Of a stretch of 64,000 nt of DNA, positions 44,036-52,796 are shown in pieces (the stretch's first letter is position 1; each line of letters begins with the position of its first letter). Origin of the DNA: Bartonella sp. DB5-6 (lineage in GTDB: Bacteria > Pseudomonadota > Alphaproteobacteria > Rhizobiales > Rhizobiaceae). The notes beneath the pieces are model-generated. The model saw only the letters and a program-made list of their open reading frames with translations. It did no database searches and was not told the DNA's origin. Where the stretch lies: contig NZ_JH725116.1 in assembly GCF_000278115.1 (NCBI RefSeq), forward strand, positions 92,517 through 156,516, read 5' to 3'. The translations under genes and the position numbers were made by a program.

Positions 44036-44659
44036 TTACGGTTTCATTATATAGTATATCCATTCTATGGTGTTGCAACGTTTCTTTAGTAATTCAATCG
44101 TTTCATAATAACCGTTTCTCACATTATATACTAGATCAGTAATTTGTTCTTCTAAGTCAAATTCAGGGTCCTTCGTAGTTTTAAGAAATTCTTTCGCATA
44201 ATAAATCATTGGATTTTTGCTGTTATTTGATTCGTTATATGCCCACATAAAATACATTGGCTTCCAAAGATATTTCCTGCGTAAATGATCTATCACATTG
44301 GGTAGAGCCATGGGTAGATCCATATGTGACATCAATATATTATAATCACCCCGCAATAAATTCACATAGCGTCCGCAATAAATAACCCATAGATGACGTT
44401 TCAATATAAGATCAGTTTCGGTGTATCCATGTCTGTGTGCATATTCTTTTGCTTCGAGTATCTTTTCAGAATGCGTAGAGCCAATATATGATTCACTCGC
44501 GTATTTGTTGTAAAGTTTATTATACTTCTCTTTAGTATCTACACTTGTAAACATACGCGTCAATTTGTCTATAAATCCAAATGACGCTGATGCAGGTAGC
44601 GCTGATATAGAAAAGAAAGCTATAAATGTTATGATGCGTGTTATGGATAATGATTTCAT
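44036..44659 (-). CDS. Secreted protein on the opposite strand (possible lysogenic conversion gene)
   Basis: The 207-residue protein has a clear signal peptide (MKSLSITRIITFIAFFSISALPASA, cleavage near residue 25). The mature part is helical and rich in Y and K (KYNKLYNKYASESYIG, RRKYLWKPMYFMWAYNE), with two cysteines. It runs opposite to flanking phage genes, with its own AT-rich upstream region, a pattern typical of cargo genes expressed in the lysogen. I recognise no family. Confidence 0.65.
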   Translation of the reverse strand: MKSLSITRIITFIAFFSISALPASASFGFIDKLTRMFTSVDTKEKYNKLYNKYASESYIGSTHSEKILEAKEYAHRHGYTETDLILKRHLWVIYCGRYVNLLRGDYNILMSHMDLPMALPNVIDHLRRKYLWKPMYFMWAYNESNNSKNPMIYYAKEFLKTTKDPEFDLEEQITDLVYNVRNGYYETIELLKKRCNTIEWIYYIMKP

Positions 44660-44820
44660 CGTTTTGAATCCCTAATTATTATAAGCGCTGTTTAACCGAT
44701 TCCTTTTGAATGTATCAATATGTGTTATTTTTATGTTGACAAAGTGTAGCAAATCGTATTTAATGACATTGCTGTACTTGGTCGTATTGTATCTAGACGA
44801 GAGGCAGTGCAGTTTGAAAT

Positions 44821-44842
44821 CCCCGCAAATGCGGGGTTTTTT
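44821..44842 (+). terminator. Intrinsic terminator before terminase genes
   Basis: CCCCGCA and TGCGGGG form a perfect 7-bp stem with an AA loop, followed by TTTTTTA. It insulates the packaging operon from upstream transcription. The small terminase ribosome binding site GGAGGG lies 13 bases beyond. Confidence 0.85.
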
Positions 44843-44863
44843 ATTATCTGGAGGGCGTATTTT

Positions 44864-45196
44864 ATGACATCACAAAATACAGAACAGGCTCCACAACCCA
44901 TTAAAAAGCGTATACCCCCAAAGGCAGGTCAAGGGCGGGTTAAAGGCGTTCCCAATAAAATGACGCGCATTTTAAAAGAAGCAGTGGTTAAGGCTGCTGA
45001 GAATGCTGGGAATAAAATTGGCAATGATGGTTTGATTTCCTATTTGGAAAAGCAGGCTATGGAATGTCCAGCGGCTTATTTAGCGTTGCTTGGTAAGGTG
45101 TTGCCTTTACAGGTAACAGGTGAAGATGGGGGAGCCGTTAAGGTGATAACGCGTGTAGAAATCGCGCCTTTGGTCAATGACGACACGACAGATTAA
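44864..45196 (+). CDS. Terminase small subunit-like protein
   Basis: The ATG at 44864 (110 residues) has GGAGGG upstream; the open frame begins further 5' but crosses the terminator. The protein starts with a basic GQGRVKGVPNKMTRILKEA segment, as in small packaging proteins that recognise phage DNA, followed by NDGLISYLEKQAMECPAAYLALLGKVLPLQV. Its last 20 bases overlap the large terminase gene. The assignment relies on position and general pattern. Confidence 0.7.
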   Translation: MTSQNTEQAPQPIKKRIPPKAGQGRVKGVPNKMTRILKEAVVKAAENAGNKIGNDGLISYLEKQAMECPAAYLALLGKVLPLQVTGEDGGAVKVITRVEIAPLVNDDTTD

Positions 45197-46505
45197 TATT
45201 GTTCCAAAGCTTATACCGATTTTTACAGGTAAGGCTTTGGTACGAGCGGCTTGGGGAGGGAGAGGTTCTGGGAAGACAAGATCATTTGCCTTGATGGCTG
45301 CTTTAAAAGGCTATCAATTTGGCATGGGAGGAATATCAGGCACTATTCTTTGTGCACGGCAGTTTCAGAATTCTCTAGCAGAAAGTTCATTGGAGGAGAT
45401 TAAACGCGCCATTGAAGCGCATGACTTTTTAAAGGACTATTACAAGGTTGGGGAGTCCTCGATTAAGTCGAGAGATGGTCGTATAGCCTTTCAGTTTTCT
45501 GGTCTTGACCGCAATATTGCAAGTATCAAGTCTATGGGGCGTATTTTGCTTTGTTGGGTTGATGAGGCAGAGCCCGTTACAGAGACAGCTTGGCAAACGC
45601 TTATACCGACGTTGCGTGAAGAGGGAGAGGGATGGCACGCAGAGTTATGGGTCACATGGAACCCATTGCGAGAAAATGCCCCCGTTGAGAAGCGGTTTCG
45701 CTTTTCAGACAATAAGGCAATTAAGCGTGTTGAGATCAATTGGTCAGACAATCCGAAGTTTCCAAAGATCTTGAATGAAGCGCGTCTTGATGACCTTAGA
45801 AACCGCCCTGAGACCTATAAGCATATTTGGGAGGGGGCTTATCTTACAGCGGTTCAAGGCGCTTACTATCAAAAGGAAATGTTGGCAGCCGAGCAAGAGG
45901 GGCGGATAGGGCGTGTTGCTCGTGATCCTTTAATGCAGATACGCGCCTTTTGGGATATTGGGGGAACAGGAGCCAAGGCAGATGCAACAGCGATATGGAT
46001 AGCACAGTTTGTGGGGCGAGAAATCAGGGTGCTTAATTATTACGAAGCACAGGGACAACCGTTATCAGAACATGTAGGCTGGTTGCGTCAAAATGGCTAT
46101 GAGAAGGCGTTGATGGTTCTCCCCCATGATGGTGCGACCAGAGACCGTGTGCACAATGTGAGTTTTGAAAGCGCTCTTAAACAGGCAGGCTTTCAAACAA
46201 AAGTTATCCCTAATCAGGGAGCAGGGGCTGTTAAGATACGTATAGAAACAGTCCGCCGTGTTTTGCCTTCTGTTTGGTTTAATGAGAAGACGACGGTAGC
46301 AGGACGCAAGGCACTGAACTGGTATCACGAGAAATGGGATGAGAAGCGTAATATTGGCTTGGGAGCAGAGCATGATTGGTCCAGTCATGGGGCAGATGCC
46401 TTTGGATTGATGTGCATTTCATACAAACCACCAAAAGAAATACAAAAGCGACCAGCTTATAGCGGCAGAACGGAATATGAGAGTACCTCATGGATGGCAG
46501 AATGA
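45177..46505 (+). CDS. terL: Terminase large subunit (PBSX/P22-like)
   Basis: The 442-residue enzyme powers DNA packaging and cuts concatemers. The ATPase domain has Walker A GGRGSGKT at 27-34 and Walker B ILLCWVDEAE with D129 and E130. The nuclease domain follows, with FWDIGGTGAKADATAIW and HDWSSHGADAFGLM supplying acidic residues. The start ATG overlaps the small subunit gene, and the stop overlaps the portal start (ATGA). Confidence 0.94.
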   Translation: MTTRQINIVPKLIPIFTGKALVRAAWGGRGSGKTRSFALMAALKGYQFGMGGISGTILCARQFQNSLAESSLEEIKRAIEAHDFLKDYYKVGESSIKSRDGRIAFQFSGLDRNIASIKSMGRILLCWVDEAEPVTETAWQTLIPTLREEGEGWHAELWVTWNPLRENAPVEKRFRFSDNKAIKRVEINWSDNPKFPKILNEARLDDLRNRPETYKHIWEGAYLTAVQGAYYQKEMLAAEQEGRIGRVARDPLMQIRAFWDIGGTGAKADATAIWIAQFVGREIRVLNYYEAQGQPLSEHVGWLRQNGYEKALMVLPHDGATRDRVHNVSFESALKQAGFQTKVIPNQGAGAVKIRIETVRRVLPSVWFNEKTTVAGRKALNWYHEKWDEKRNIGLGAEHDWSSHGADAFGLMCISYKPPKEIQKRPAYSGRTEYESTSWMAE

Positions 46506-48499
46506 TGCATGATGATGAACATTTAGAGAAAGACAGCAAAGTCTCTGATCTTTCTCATGAAGGTTTGTTTCGCAAGCTTGTCAGTTGGTACAAAGAAGAT
46601 GTGGAGCATGTGAACAAATGGCGTGAACATGCACGGGAGGATTTTGGTTTTTACAATGGTGATCAATGGAATGAAGAAGATTTATCGGCGTTAAAAAAGC
46701 AACGCCGCCCCGTTATGACCTTTAATCGTATTGCCCCATTGGTCAATGCTGTTGTGGGGTCAGAGCGCAATAACAAGCGCGAAGTGCAGTTTATTCCACG
46801 TCAAGTAGGTAAGGCATTGCCAAGTGAATTGCTTACCGGTGCAGCGGAATGGTTTAGAGATACAGCGCATGCAGAATACGCTGATAGTGATGCGTTTCAG
46901 GATGCTGTCATTTGTGGCATGGGCTGGACTGATACCCGCCTTGATTATGAAAACAGCCTCGATGGTGAACCGGTAATTACCCGTTTAGACCCGTTAAAGA
47001 TGGTTTGGGATAGTGCAGCGGTGCAACCGAACTTAACCGATGCACAACGTTTGTGGTATGTGGACCGCAAGCCTTTGGAAGTAGCCAAGCAGATGTTTCC
47101 CAAAGCCCATTGGAGTGAACTGAGTGCGGATTGGGCAATGGATGGGAGCTCTCATGGAGGTATTCACCACAATGATCTTGATTATTACAGTGATGAGGGG
47201 AGCATTGATGTTGAAAATGGTCGTCGGATGGTCACGCTTGTTGAATGCCGTTGGTTTGAAAGCGAGAGGTATTACAAAGCGCCCGATTTAAGCACTGGAG
47301 AACTTCGTGATTATAGCGAGGAAGAATTTAAGCAGCTACAGTGCATGATGCCGGATATCCAAGGGGCGGCTTTTAATAAAAAGGTTATTAAGCGCGCTTT
47401 TTTAGGCAGGAAGGTTTTGCTATGCCCCGATCAACCCATGGTTCCAGCTGGTCAATTGGGTTGGGAGTGTATAACGGGATATTTTGACAAGATAGAACGG
47501 CAATTTTATGGGGTTGTACGTCCGACAAAAGACCCGCAACGGTGGGCGAATAAATATTTTAGTCAAGTTATGTATATCCTCAATAGCCAATCCAAAGGGG
47601 GGCTTATTGTCGAGGAAGGGGCGTTTAAGGACATCGGGCAGGCTATGCAAGATTGGGCACGGGCTGATGCGTTGCTGGTTGCTGAAGATGGCGCTCTTGC
47701 ACAAGGAAAGATCCAACCCAAACCCGTAGCAGAATTTCCAACGGGGTTTTTCCAGCTGTTTAATGAAGCTAAGGAAGCAATTAATCAGGTGACGGGTTTA
47801 TCGCCAGAATTCATTGGCACAAGAGAAGTGACACAAGCGGGTATTTTGGAGGCACAACGACGCCAATCCAGTTTAAATCTGCTTGCTTGTCTGTTTGATG
47901 ATTTACGTTTGTATCGCAAAAGGCAAGGTAAGATTATTTTGCACTTGATACAGAATTACTTGTCCGATGGGCGTTTGGTACGGATATCTGGTGAAGAGAA
48001 TGCGCAATATATTCCATTGACGCGTGAAGGAGTAACGAGTGTCGAGTATGATATTGTGGTTGATGATGCGCCAACCAGCCCGAATGAGAAAGAGCGCACC
48101 TTCGGTATCATCACACAGCTTTTACCGTTACTCCAAAATGCTATTACGCCGGATATTATGCTTGATCTACTTCGTTATTCACCATTACCAGCGTCGTTAC
48201 TCAATCGTGTCAGTGAGAAGTTCCAACAGCAACAAATGGTACAACAACAGCAGATGGACCCTGAGCAGGAAATAAAGTTGCAGGAAAAACAACAAGATTT
48301 AGAGACGAAAGCACAGATGCATCAGATGGATTTGCAACAAAAGCAGATTGATCTGTTTGTGCATCAAGAGAGAGCAAAAACAGAAGCGGAACTGATGCAA
48401 CAACGCTATGAGATTGAACGGCAGAAGCTTCTCAATGATCAGGCACACAATCAGATCATGCGAGAGCGAATAGCATTACACAGAGGTATGCATAGTTGA
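46502..48499 (+). CDS. Portal protein, P22 type
   Basis: The portal ring is the DNA gate at the capsid vertex. From the ATG at 46502 it has 665 residues. Family-like segments are DFGFYNGDQWNEEDL, RPVMTFNRIAPLVNAVVGSE, GYFDKIERQFYGVVR and the core NQVTGLSPEFIGTRE. The C-terminal 100 residues are a glutamine-rich coiled coil (QQQQMVQQQQMDPEQEIKLQ), matching the long helical barrel of P22-like portals. It overlaps the terminase stop by four bases. Confidence 0.92.
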   Translation: MMHDDEHLEKDSKVSDLSHEGLFRKLVSWYKEDVEHVNKWREHAREDFGFYNGDQWNEEDLSALKKQRRPVMTFNRIAPLVNAVVGSERNNKREVQFIPRQVGKALPSELLTGAAEWFRDTAHAEYADSDAFQDAVICGMGWTDTRLDYENSLDGEPVITRLDPLKMVWDSAAVQPNLTDAQRLWYVDRKPLEVAKQMFPKAHWSELSADWAMDGSSHGGIHHNDLDYYSDEGSIDVENGRRMVTLVECRWFESERYYKAPDLSTGELRDYSEEEFKQLQCMMPDIQGAAFNKKVIKRAFLGRKVLLCPDQPMVPAGQLGWECITGYFDKIERQFYGVVRPTKDPQRWANKYFSQVMYILNSQSKGGLIVEEGAFKDIGQAMQDWARADALLVAEDGALAQGKIQPKPVAEFPTGFFQLFNEAKEAINQVTGLSPEFIGTREVTQAGILEAQRRQSSLNLLACLFDDLRLYRKRQGKIILHLIQNYLSDGRLVRISGEENAQYIPLTREGVTSVEYDIVVDDAPTSPNEKERTFGIITQLLPLLQNAITPDIMLDLLRYSPLPASLLNRVSEKFQQQQMVQQQQMDPEQEIKLQEKQQDLETKAQMHQMDLQQKQIDLFVHQERAKTEAELMQQRYEIERQKLLNDQAHNQIMRERIALHRGMHS

Positions 48500-48512
48500 G
48501 AGAGGTGAAAGA

Positions 48513-49400
48513 ATGAATGCAGAAATGAATGAAGCTATGAATAAAGATTATAGAGTTGGGGCACCGGTCTTGGATGATGAGAGCTCTTTTGATGGCGGCG
48601 GTGACAGTGAAACCGTTACCAGTGATGATGTAAGTTCTCAAGAGCCGGTCTCACAGCCTGTTCATGAGGTTTCGGAGATATCTACGGTAGAGGAGCAGCG
48701 TGCAGAAGAACAAGCCTGCCAAGCGCGTGAAGCCCTTATGAAGTTTTATGACCAGAAATCTCAGGAATCTTATGTTGACGGTGATGACACACCGCTTGAC
48801 TTGGAGAAAGACCCAAAAGGTTATATTCTGCGGATGGACAAGAAGCTTCAAGAACAAGGTGCGTTTATTAAAGCACAACAGGAAGCACAAAGGCAGGCTT
48901 TTGAACAACAACAGCACGATGCGCATTTGAACCAGTTTTTAGAAAATTCTGTTACAGCGGTTAAAAAGAAGTACAGTGATTTTGATGCAGCGGCGGATTA
49001 TCTTTATGAGACGCGTGCTAAGCAGTTAGCAGCTTGGTCAACGGTTTATCCTGAGTATGCGCAAAAGAGTACGATAGATGCGATTATAGGCAATGAATTA
49101 CGTACGATTGTAGCTACATGTGCACAAAAGGGTATTAATCCAGCAGACGAGCTTTATGGGATAGCAAAAAATCTTGGTTATCAAAACCAAGTGGAACAAG
49201 CCAATAATCAGGTAGCAGAGCTTCAAAGTCGTCAGAATTCTGCGCGGACTTTGACGGCATCTGGTGGAGGGGTGAGTGTTGGACCAACCACTTTAGCAAG
49301 CATTGATAGGATGTCAGAAGAAGAATTTGACGCTTGGATATCCATTCCGAGAAATAAAGAAATATTCCGGCAATTACATGGTGCAGGTAACGGGTATTAA
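48513..49400 (+). CDS. Scaffold-like capsid assembly protein
   Basis: This 295-residue acidic protein lies between portal and capsid genes, where scaffolding proteins are found. The first 80 residues are disordered-looking and acidic. A coiled coil rich in Q and A follows (RMDKKLQEQGAFIKAQQEAQ). The C-terminus has a short helical domain (MSEEEFDAWISIPRNKEIFRQL). GAGAGGTGAAAG precedes the ATG. The role is inferred from composition and position. Confidence 0.75.
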   Translation: MNAEMNEAMNKDYRVGAPVLDDESSFDGGGDSETVTSDDVSSQEPVSQPVHEVSEISTVEEQRAEEQACQAREALMKFYDQKSQESYVDGDDTPLDLEKDPKGYILRMDKKLQEQGAFIKAQQEAQRQAFEQQQHDAHLNQFLENSVTAVKKKYSDFDAAADYLYETRAKQLAAWSTVYPEYAQKSTIDAIIGNELRTIVATCAQKGINPADELYGIAKNLGYQNQVEQANNQVAELQSRQNSARTLTASGGGVSVGPTTLASIDRMSEEEFDAWISIPRNKEIFRQLHGAGNGY

Positions 49401-49446
49401 GTGCGCTTTTTTATAGAAACTAGCCTGTTTTATGCAGGTTGATAGT

Positions 49447-49471
49447 CCGGCTTTTAAGCCGGTTTTTTTTT
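49447..49471 (+). terminator. Intrinsic terminator between scaffold and capsid genes
   Basis: CCGGCTT and AAGCCGG form a stem with a tight TT loop and are followed by nine T residues. It may tune the ratio of scaffold to capsid transcripts; a promoter for the capsid gene would then be expected but I cannot place one. Confidence 0.8.
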
Positions 49472-49493
49472 ACAGCAAAGAAAGGTTAAATCA

Positions 49494-50621
49494 ATGGCAT
49501 TAACAACAGTTAGAGCAGATGATCCTCATGCGATAAGCACGTGGTCAAAATTATTAAATACAGAAGTTTCAAAGGCGATACCTATTGCCCCTCTTATAGG
49601 CAGGGGGTCGAACAGTATTATTCAACTTAAAACTGAAACACAGAAGGGCAGAGGAGATTGTGTTACATTTAGCTTGCGTGCACAGCTTTTGGGACGGGGT
49701 GTCACCTCAGGACAGACGCTTGAAGGGAATGAAGAGGCATTACAATTCCTTCATGACAGATTGTATATTGACGAGCTTTCGCATGCAGTTCGTGTAGAAA
49801 ATGAAGGTAGTATAGCGCAGCAACGTACAACATTTGATTTGCGTGACGAAGCAAAAGATGGCTTGGTTGATTGGTATGCAGATCGCCTAAGCTTGATGTT
49901 TTTCATTCAAGCTTGTGGATATACAGCAAGGACAATCTCTTTTGAAGATCGGATGATAGATATCGAGAATGTGCATTATGGATTTAATGAACCTCTGGCA
50001 CCAAGCAGTAAGCGAATTATCCGTCCAGATAGTAAAACCAAGGATGAAGAGCTAAGTGAAGCCCCAAAACACAGCTTTAGTTTGAAGCTTATTGACGAAG
50101 CTGTAAAAATGGCCAAACTTGCTAATCCCAAAATTCGACCAGTGCGTGTGAATGGGGAGAGTGTTTATGTTCTTTATTTGCATCCAACACAAGTGATGCA
50201 ATTGCGTACCAATACAGAAACGGGTCAGTGGCTTGATATTCAGAAAGCTGCTTACACAGGCTCTCGTGCGAAAAACCCAATCTTTGATGGTTCTTTAGGC
50301 ATGTATAATGGTGTGATTTTACGTGAATCTGAACATGTCACCCATGGGGTTAAATCCACCGATCATACAGCGAAAAAAAGTGTGCGTCGCGCTGTTTTGC
50401 TTGGTGCACAGAGTATCGTTATGGCTTTTGGGAATAATCGCAATGTCAATCGCTATAAATTGGTGGAAGAGCATTTCGACTATCAACGTTACTATGGTTT
50501 GTCTGCGAAAACACTGATTGGCATGAAGAAAACCCGTTTCAAATTTCCAAATAGCTCTCAAGCAGCCCAAGATTTTGGAACGATTGTCATTCCCACTTAC
50601 AGTGGTGAACCTGATAATTAA
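49494..50621 (+). CDS. Major capsid protein, N4-gp56 family
   Basis: The 375-residue protein has the pattern of N4-gp56-type capsid proteins: start ALTTVRADDPHAISTWSKLL, the segment GDCVTFSLRAQLLGRGVTSG, LRDEAKDGLVDWYADRLSLMFF, and VLYLHPTQVMQLRT. The family adopts an HK97-like fold. GAAAGGTTAAATC precedes the ATG. Combination with a P22-type portal and tail factors is a recognised mosaic in phages of alphaproteobacteria. Confidence 0.9.
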   Translation: MALTTVRADDPHAISTWSKLLNTEVSKAIPIAPLIGRGSNSIIQLKTETQKGRGDCVTFSLRAQLLGRGVTSGQTLEGNEEALQFLHDRLYIDELSHAVRVENEGSIAQQRTTFDLRDEAKDGLVDWYADRLSLMFFIQACGYTARTISFEDRMIDIENVHYGFNEPLAPSSKRIIRPDSKTKDEELSEAPKHSFSLKLIDEAVKMAKLANPKIRPVRVNGESVYVLYLHPTQVMQLRTNTETGQWLDIQKAAYTGSRAKNPIFDGSLGMYNGVILRESEHVTHGVKSTDHTAKKSVRRAVLLGAQSIVMAFGNNRNVNRYKLVEEHFDYQRYYGLSAKTLIGMKKTRFKFPNSSQAAQDFGTIVIPTYSGEPDN

Positions 50622-50641
50622 TCATATGGAGGAAACAAGAC

Positions 50642-51022
50642 ATGGCAGATCAATTACCACCTCCATTACAGGGAAGAACTCTTCATACCCAACAGGTGAG
50701 TTTCTTACGTTTGAATATCTCGCATAAAGATAAACATCTTACGGAGAAAATAGGAATTTTGCCTCGAGGTGCTTTGATCACTTCGATGAAGGCTTTTGTC
50801 AAGACCGCGTTTTCTGAGGCAAAATTAAAGATAGGTAGCACCTATGGCGGCAATGAGTTTGGTGAAAAGGATATCAAAACCCAAGGCACACAGGACTTTA
50901 CGCCAACAGATCAAAAGTTTTTTGTTGCAGCTGATAAGGAAGTTACCCTTTATGCAACACGGGATAAAACAACTGCGGCTGGTGAGTGTGTTGTGGTTGT
51001 GCAATTCGTGACTAATCGTTGA
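50642..51022 (+). CDS. Structural protein of unknown function, tandem paralogue 1
   Basis: This 126-residue beta-rich protein begins MADQLPPPLQGRTLHTQQVSFLRLNISH. It is closely similar in length and sequence to the next gene, so the two arose by tandem duplication. The position directly after the capsid gene suggests a head decoration or stabilising protein. GGAGGAAAC precedes the ATG. Confidence 0.65.
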   Translation: MADQLPPPLQGRTLHTQQVSFLRLNISHKDKHLTEKIGILPRGALITSMKAFVKTAFSEAKLKIGSTYGGNEFGEKDIKTQGTQDFTPTDQKFFVAADKEVTLYATRDKTTAAGECVVVVQFVTNR

Positions 51023-51033
51023 GGGGATAAGAT

Positions 51034-51414
51034 ATGGCAGATTATTTACCACAGCCCTTGCAAGGGAGAAATCTTCATACCCAGCAGGTAAGCTTTTTGC
51101 GGCTTAATTTTAGCCATGAAGTTAAAGAGCAAGTGATGAAAATAGGCACTTTACCTTGTGGAGCCCTGATTACCTCGATTAAGGTTTTTGTCAAAACGGT
51201 TTTTACAGATGCCAAGTTACAGATTGGCAGCACTGCTGGAGGAAAAGAGTTTGGTGAACCTGATATTAAACAACAAGGTGTTCAAACGGTCACGATAAAC
51301 AATCAAAAAGAGTTTGTACCTTCTGATAAAGAGGTCACTCTCTATGCGAAAGTAACGAAATCGGTTCAATCCGGTGAAGCAACGGTGGTTGTTGAGTTTG
51401 TGACTAATCACTGA
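51034..51414 (+). CDS. Structural protein of unknown function, tandem paralogue 2
   Basis: Also 126 residues, it matches its neighbour at MAD-LP-PLQGR-LHTQQVSFLRLN, GALITS-K-FVKT-F, GSTxGGxEFGE-DI and the end VVVEFVTN. The middle differs more (EVKEQVMKIGTLPC). GAGGGGATAAG precedes the ATG. Two diverged copies may have taken distinct places on the capsid. Confidence 0.65.
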   Translation: MADYLPQPLQGRNLHTQQVSFLRLNFSHEVKEQVMKIGTLPCGALITSIKVFVKTVFTDAKLQIGSTAGGKEFGEPDIKQQGVQTVTINNQKEFVPSDKEVTLYAKVTKSVQSGEATVVVEFVTNH

Positions 51415-51448
51415 AATTGGGGGAGATATGTATTAACTCCCTCTCAGT

Positions 51449-51733
51449 TTATGAAGTAGAAGACTGTACAGAGAGTTGCAAATTAAGGGCAGATAAGACA
51501 GCGACTAAAGTAGAAAGTTTAGGGTCACCTGTTTTGCTTAAAGAGCGGTATAATCCACTGCGTTCGCGATTGGTTTCTTTTGCTAAGGCACTCATATTTT
51601 GAGCTCGCGCAACTATACCAAGGGCATCCGCTATATGAGCAGCATCACCTGTTTTGAAGGCTTCATTGAGAAATATTTGTTGTTCCTCAGTGGTTTCAAG
51701 ATATTCTTCTGGTTTAAATGGTGTAGTTTTCAT
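51449..51733 (-). CDS. Antitoxin, HigA-type helix-turn-helix
   Basis: The 94-residue protein has the pattern of addiction-module antidotes with a C-terminal helix-turn-helix (MSALAKETNRERSGLYRSLSKTGDPKLSTLVAVLSAL). The N-terminal part (TPFKPEEYLETTEEQQIFLNEAFKTGD) would wrap the toxin. I chose the ATG at 51733 with GAGGAG upstream. Its gene follows the toxin gene and overlaps it by 20 bases, the reverse of the classical order but normal for HigBA-type pairs. Confidence 0.85.
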   Translation of the reverse strand: MKTTPFKPEEYLETTEEQQIFLNEAFKTGDAAHIADALGIVARAQNMSALAKETNRERSGLYRSLSKTGDPKLSTLVAVLSALNLQLSVQSSTS

Positions 51734-52022
51734 CACTGTACTCCTCTTTTAACTTTAACGCTTGTTCAATATCTCTTTTCTGCGTTGATTTATCTCCACC
51801 GCATAACAAAAGGATAAAATCAGAGCCTCTTTGGGTAAAATAAATTCTGTAACCAGCCCCATAGTGGATACGTAATTCACCAATGCCATTAAAAAACTTC
51901 GCATCACCTAAAAGACCTTGTCTTAACCGTACAACACGTTGAAGAATAATAGCTTTAACGCTTTTATCTTTAAGTTTCTTAAGCCAAGTATCAAATTCTA
52001 TCGTTTTATGAATGGTTACCAT
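51714..52022 (-). CDS. RelE/HigB-type toxin
   Basis: The 102-residue protein matches RelE/ParE-like killer proteins: FDTWLKKLKDKSVKAIILQRVVRLRQG, GELRIHYGAGYRIYFTQRG and LLLCGGDKSTQKRDIEQAL. Family members cleave mRNA on the ribosome. An AGTGCACT palindrome lies just upstream of the ATG and may be the antitoxin operator. The pair faces left within the rightward structural genes. Confidence 0.87.
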   Translation of the reverse strand: MVTIHKTIEFDTWLKKLKDKSVKAIILQRVVRLRQGLLGDAKFFNGIGELRIHYGAGYRIYFTQRGSDFILLLCGGDKSTQKRDIEQALKLKEEYSDENYTI

Positions 52023-52087
52023 CAGTGCACTATACTACACAAAATATATAATATCAATAGTAATAATTTTTACTGAAAGGTATTTTG

Positions 52088-52795
52088 ATGACACGTCATT
52101 ATATTCGGGTTAAGACCGGAGGACCAATACCTGTAAAGCGAGATGTTTATCGTCATAAGAGAACACTTTCGCACCTTGTGTCGGTCATTCAAGATGAGAT
52201 TGATGACATAGCGGATGAGTATGTTCATCAAATCCAAGAAAGTATTTTTGCAGCCATTCGTTTTTGTGAACGGGAGACCTTTTACTTTAACGAAAGCCGT
52301 TATGTGGTGTTTGAGACACGGGCGGGACAAGGTGTTTATGATGCAAGCACTACCAGCCATATCGAAAGTGCTGTTAAAATCAAAAACGTTTATCTGAGTT
52401 CTGATCAACATCACAAGCTTGCATTGGAGTGTAAGGACCATGTTTCTTTAGAGCCTTTGTTATCATCAGAGCAGCAAGGAACGCCGGTTTGTTACAGTTA
52501 TTTTGATAGGCAATTACATCTTTATCCCACACCGGATAGAGCCTATCAGATTCAACTCATTCTCTCACCTATGCGTTTATCAGAGATAGAGAGTGTCGAT
52601 GAGGAGCATCCATGGTTTGTCCATGCCTTTGATCTGATCAAAGCGCGTGCAAAGTATGAATTGTATAAGAATATCTTGAAAGAACCAGATTCTGCCGCGG
52701 CGGCTTACAATGACTTTAACGAACAGTTGCGAGAATTGCGTGCAGAGACGTCTCAACGTCATAACGTGACCAGAATAATTCCAACGGATTTCTAA
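52088..52795 (+). CDS. Head-tail adaptor, P22 gp4-like
   Basis: The ATG at 52088, with GAAAGG upstream, gives 235 residues. Features are a helical N-terminus (LSHLVSVIQDEIDDIADEYVHQIQESIFAAIRFCERE) and the pattern FNESRYVVFETRAGQGVYDAS, as in phage adaptor proteins of the P22 gp4 group. These attach below the portal and close the channel. The next gene starts one base after the stop. Confidence 0.75.
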   Translation: MTRHYIRVKTGGPIPVKRDVYRHKRTLSHLVSVIQDEIDDIADEYVHQIQESIFAAIRFCERETFYFNESRYVVFETRAGQGVYDASTTSHIESAVKIKNVYLSSDQHHKLALECKDHVSLEPLLSSEQQGTPVCYSYFDRQLHLYPTPDRAYQIQLILSPMRLSEIESVDEEHPWFVHAFDLIKARAKYELYKNILKEPDSAAAAYNDFNEQLRELRAETSQRHNVTRIIPTDF

Positions 52796-52796
52796 G

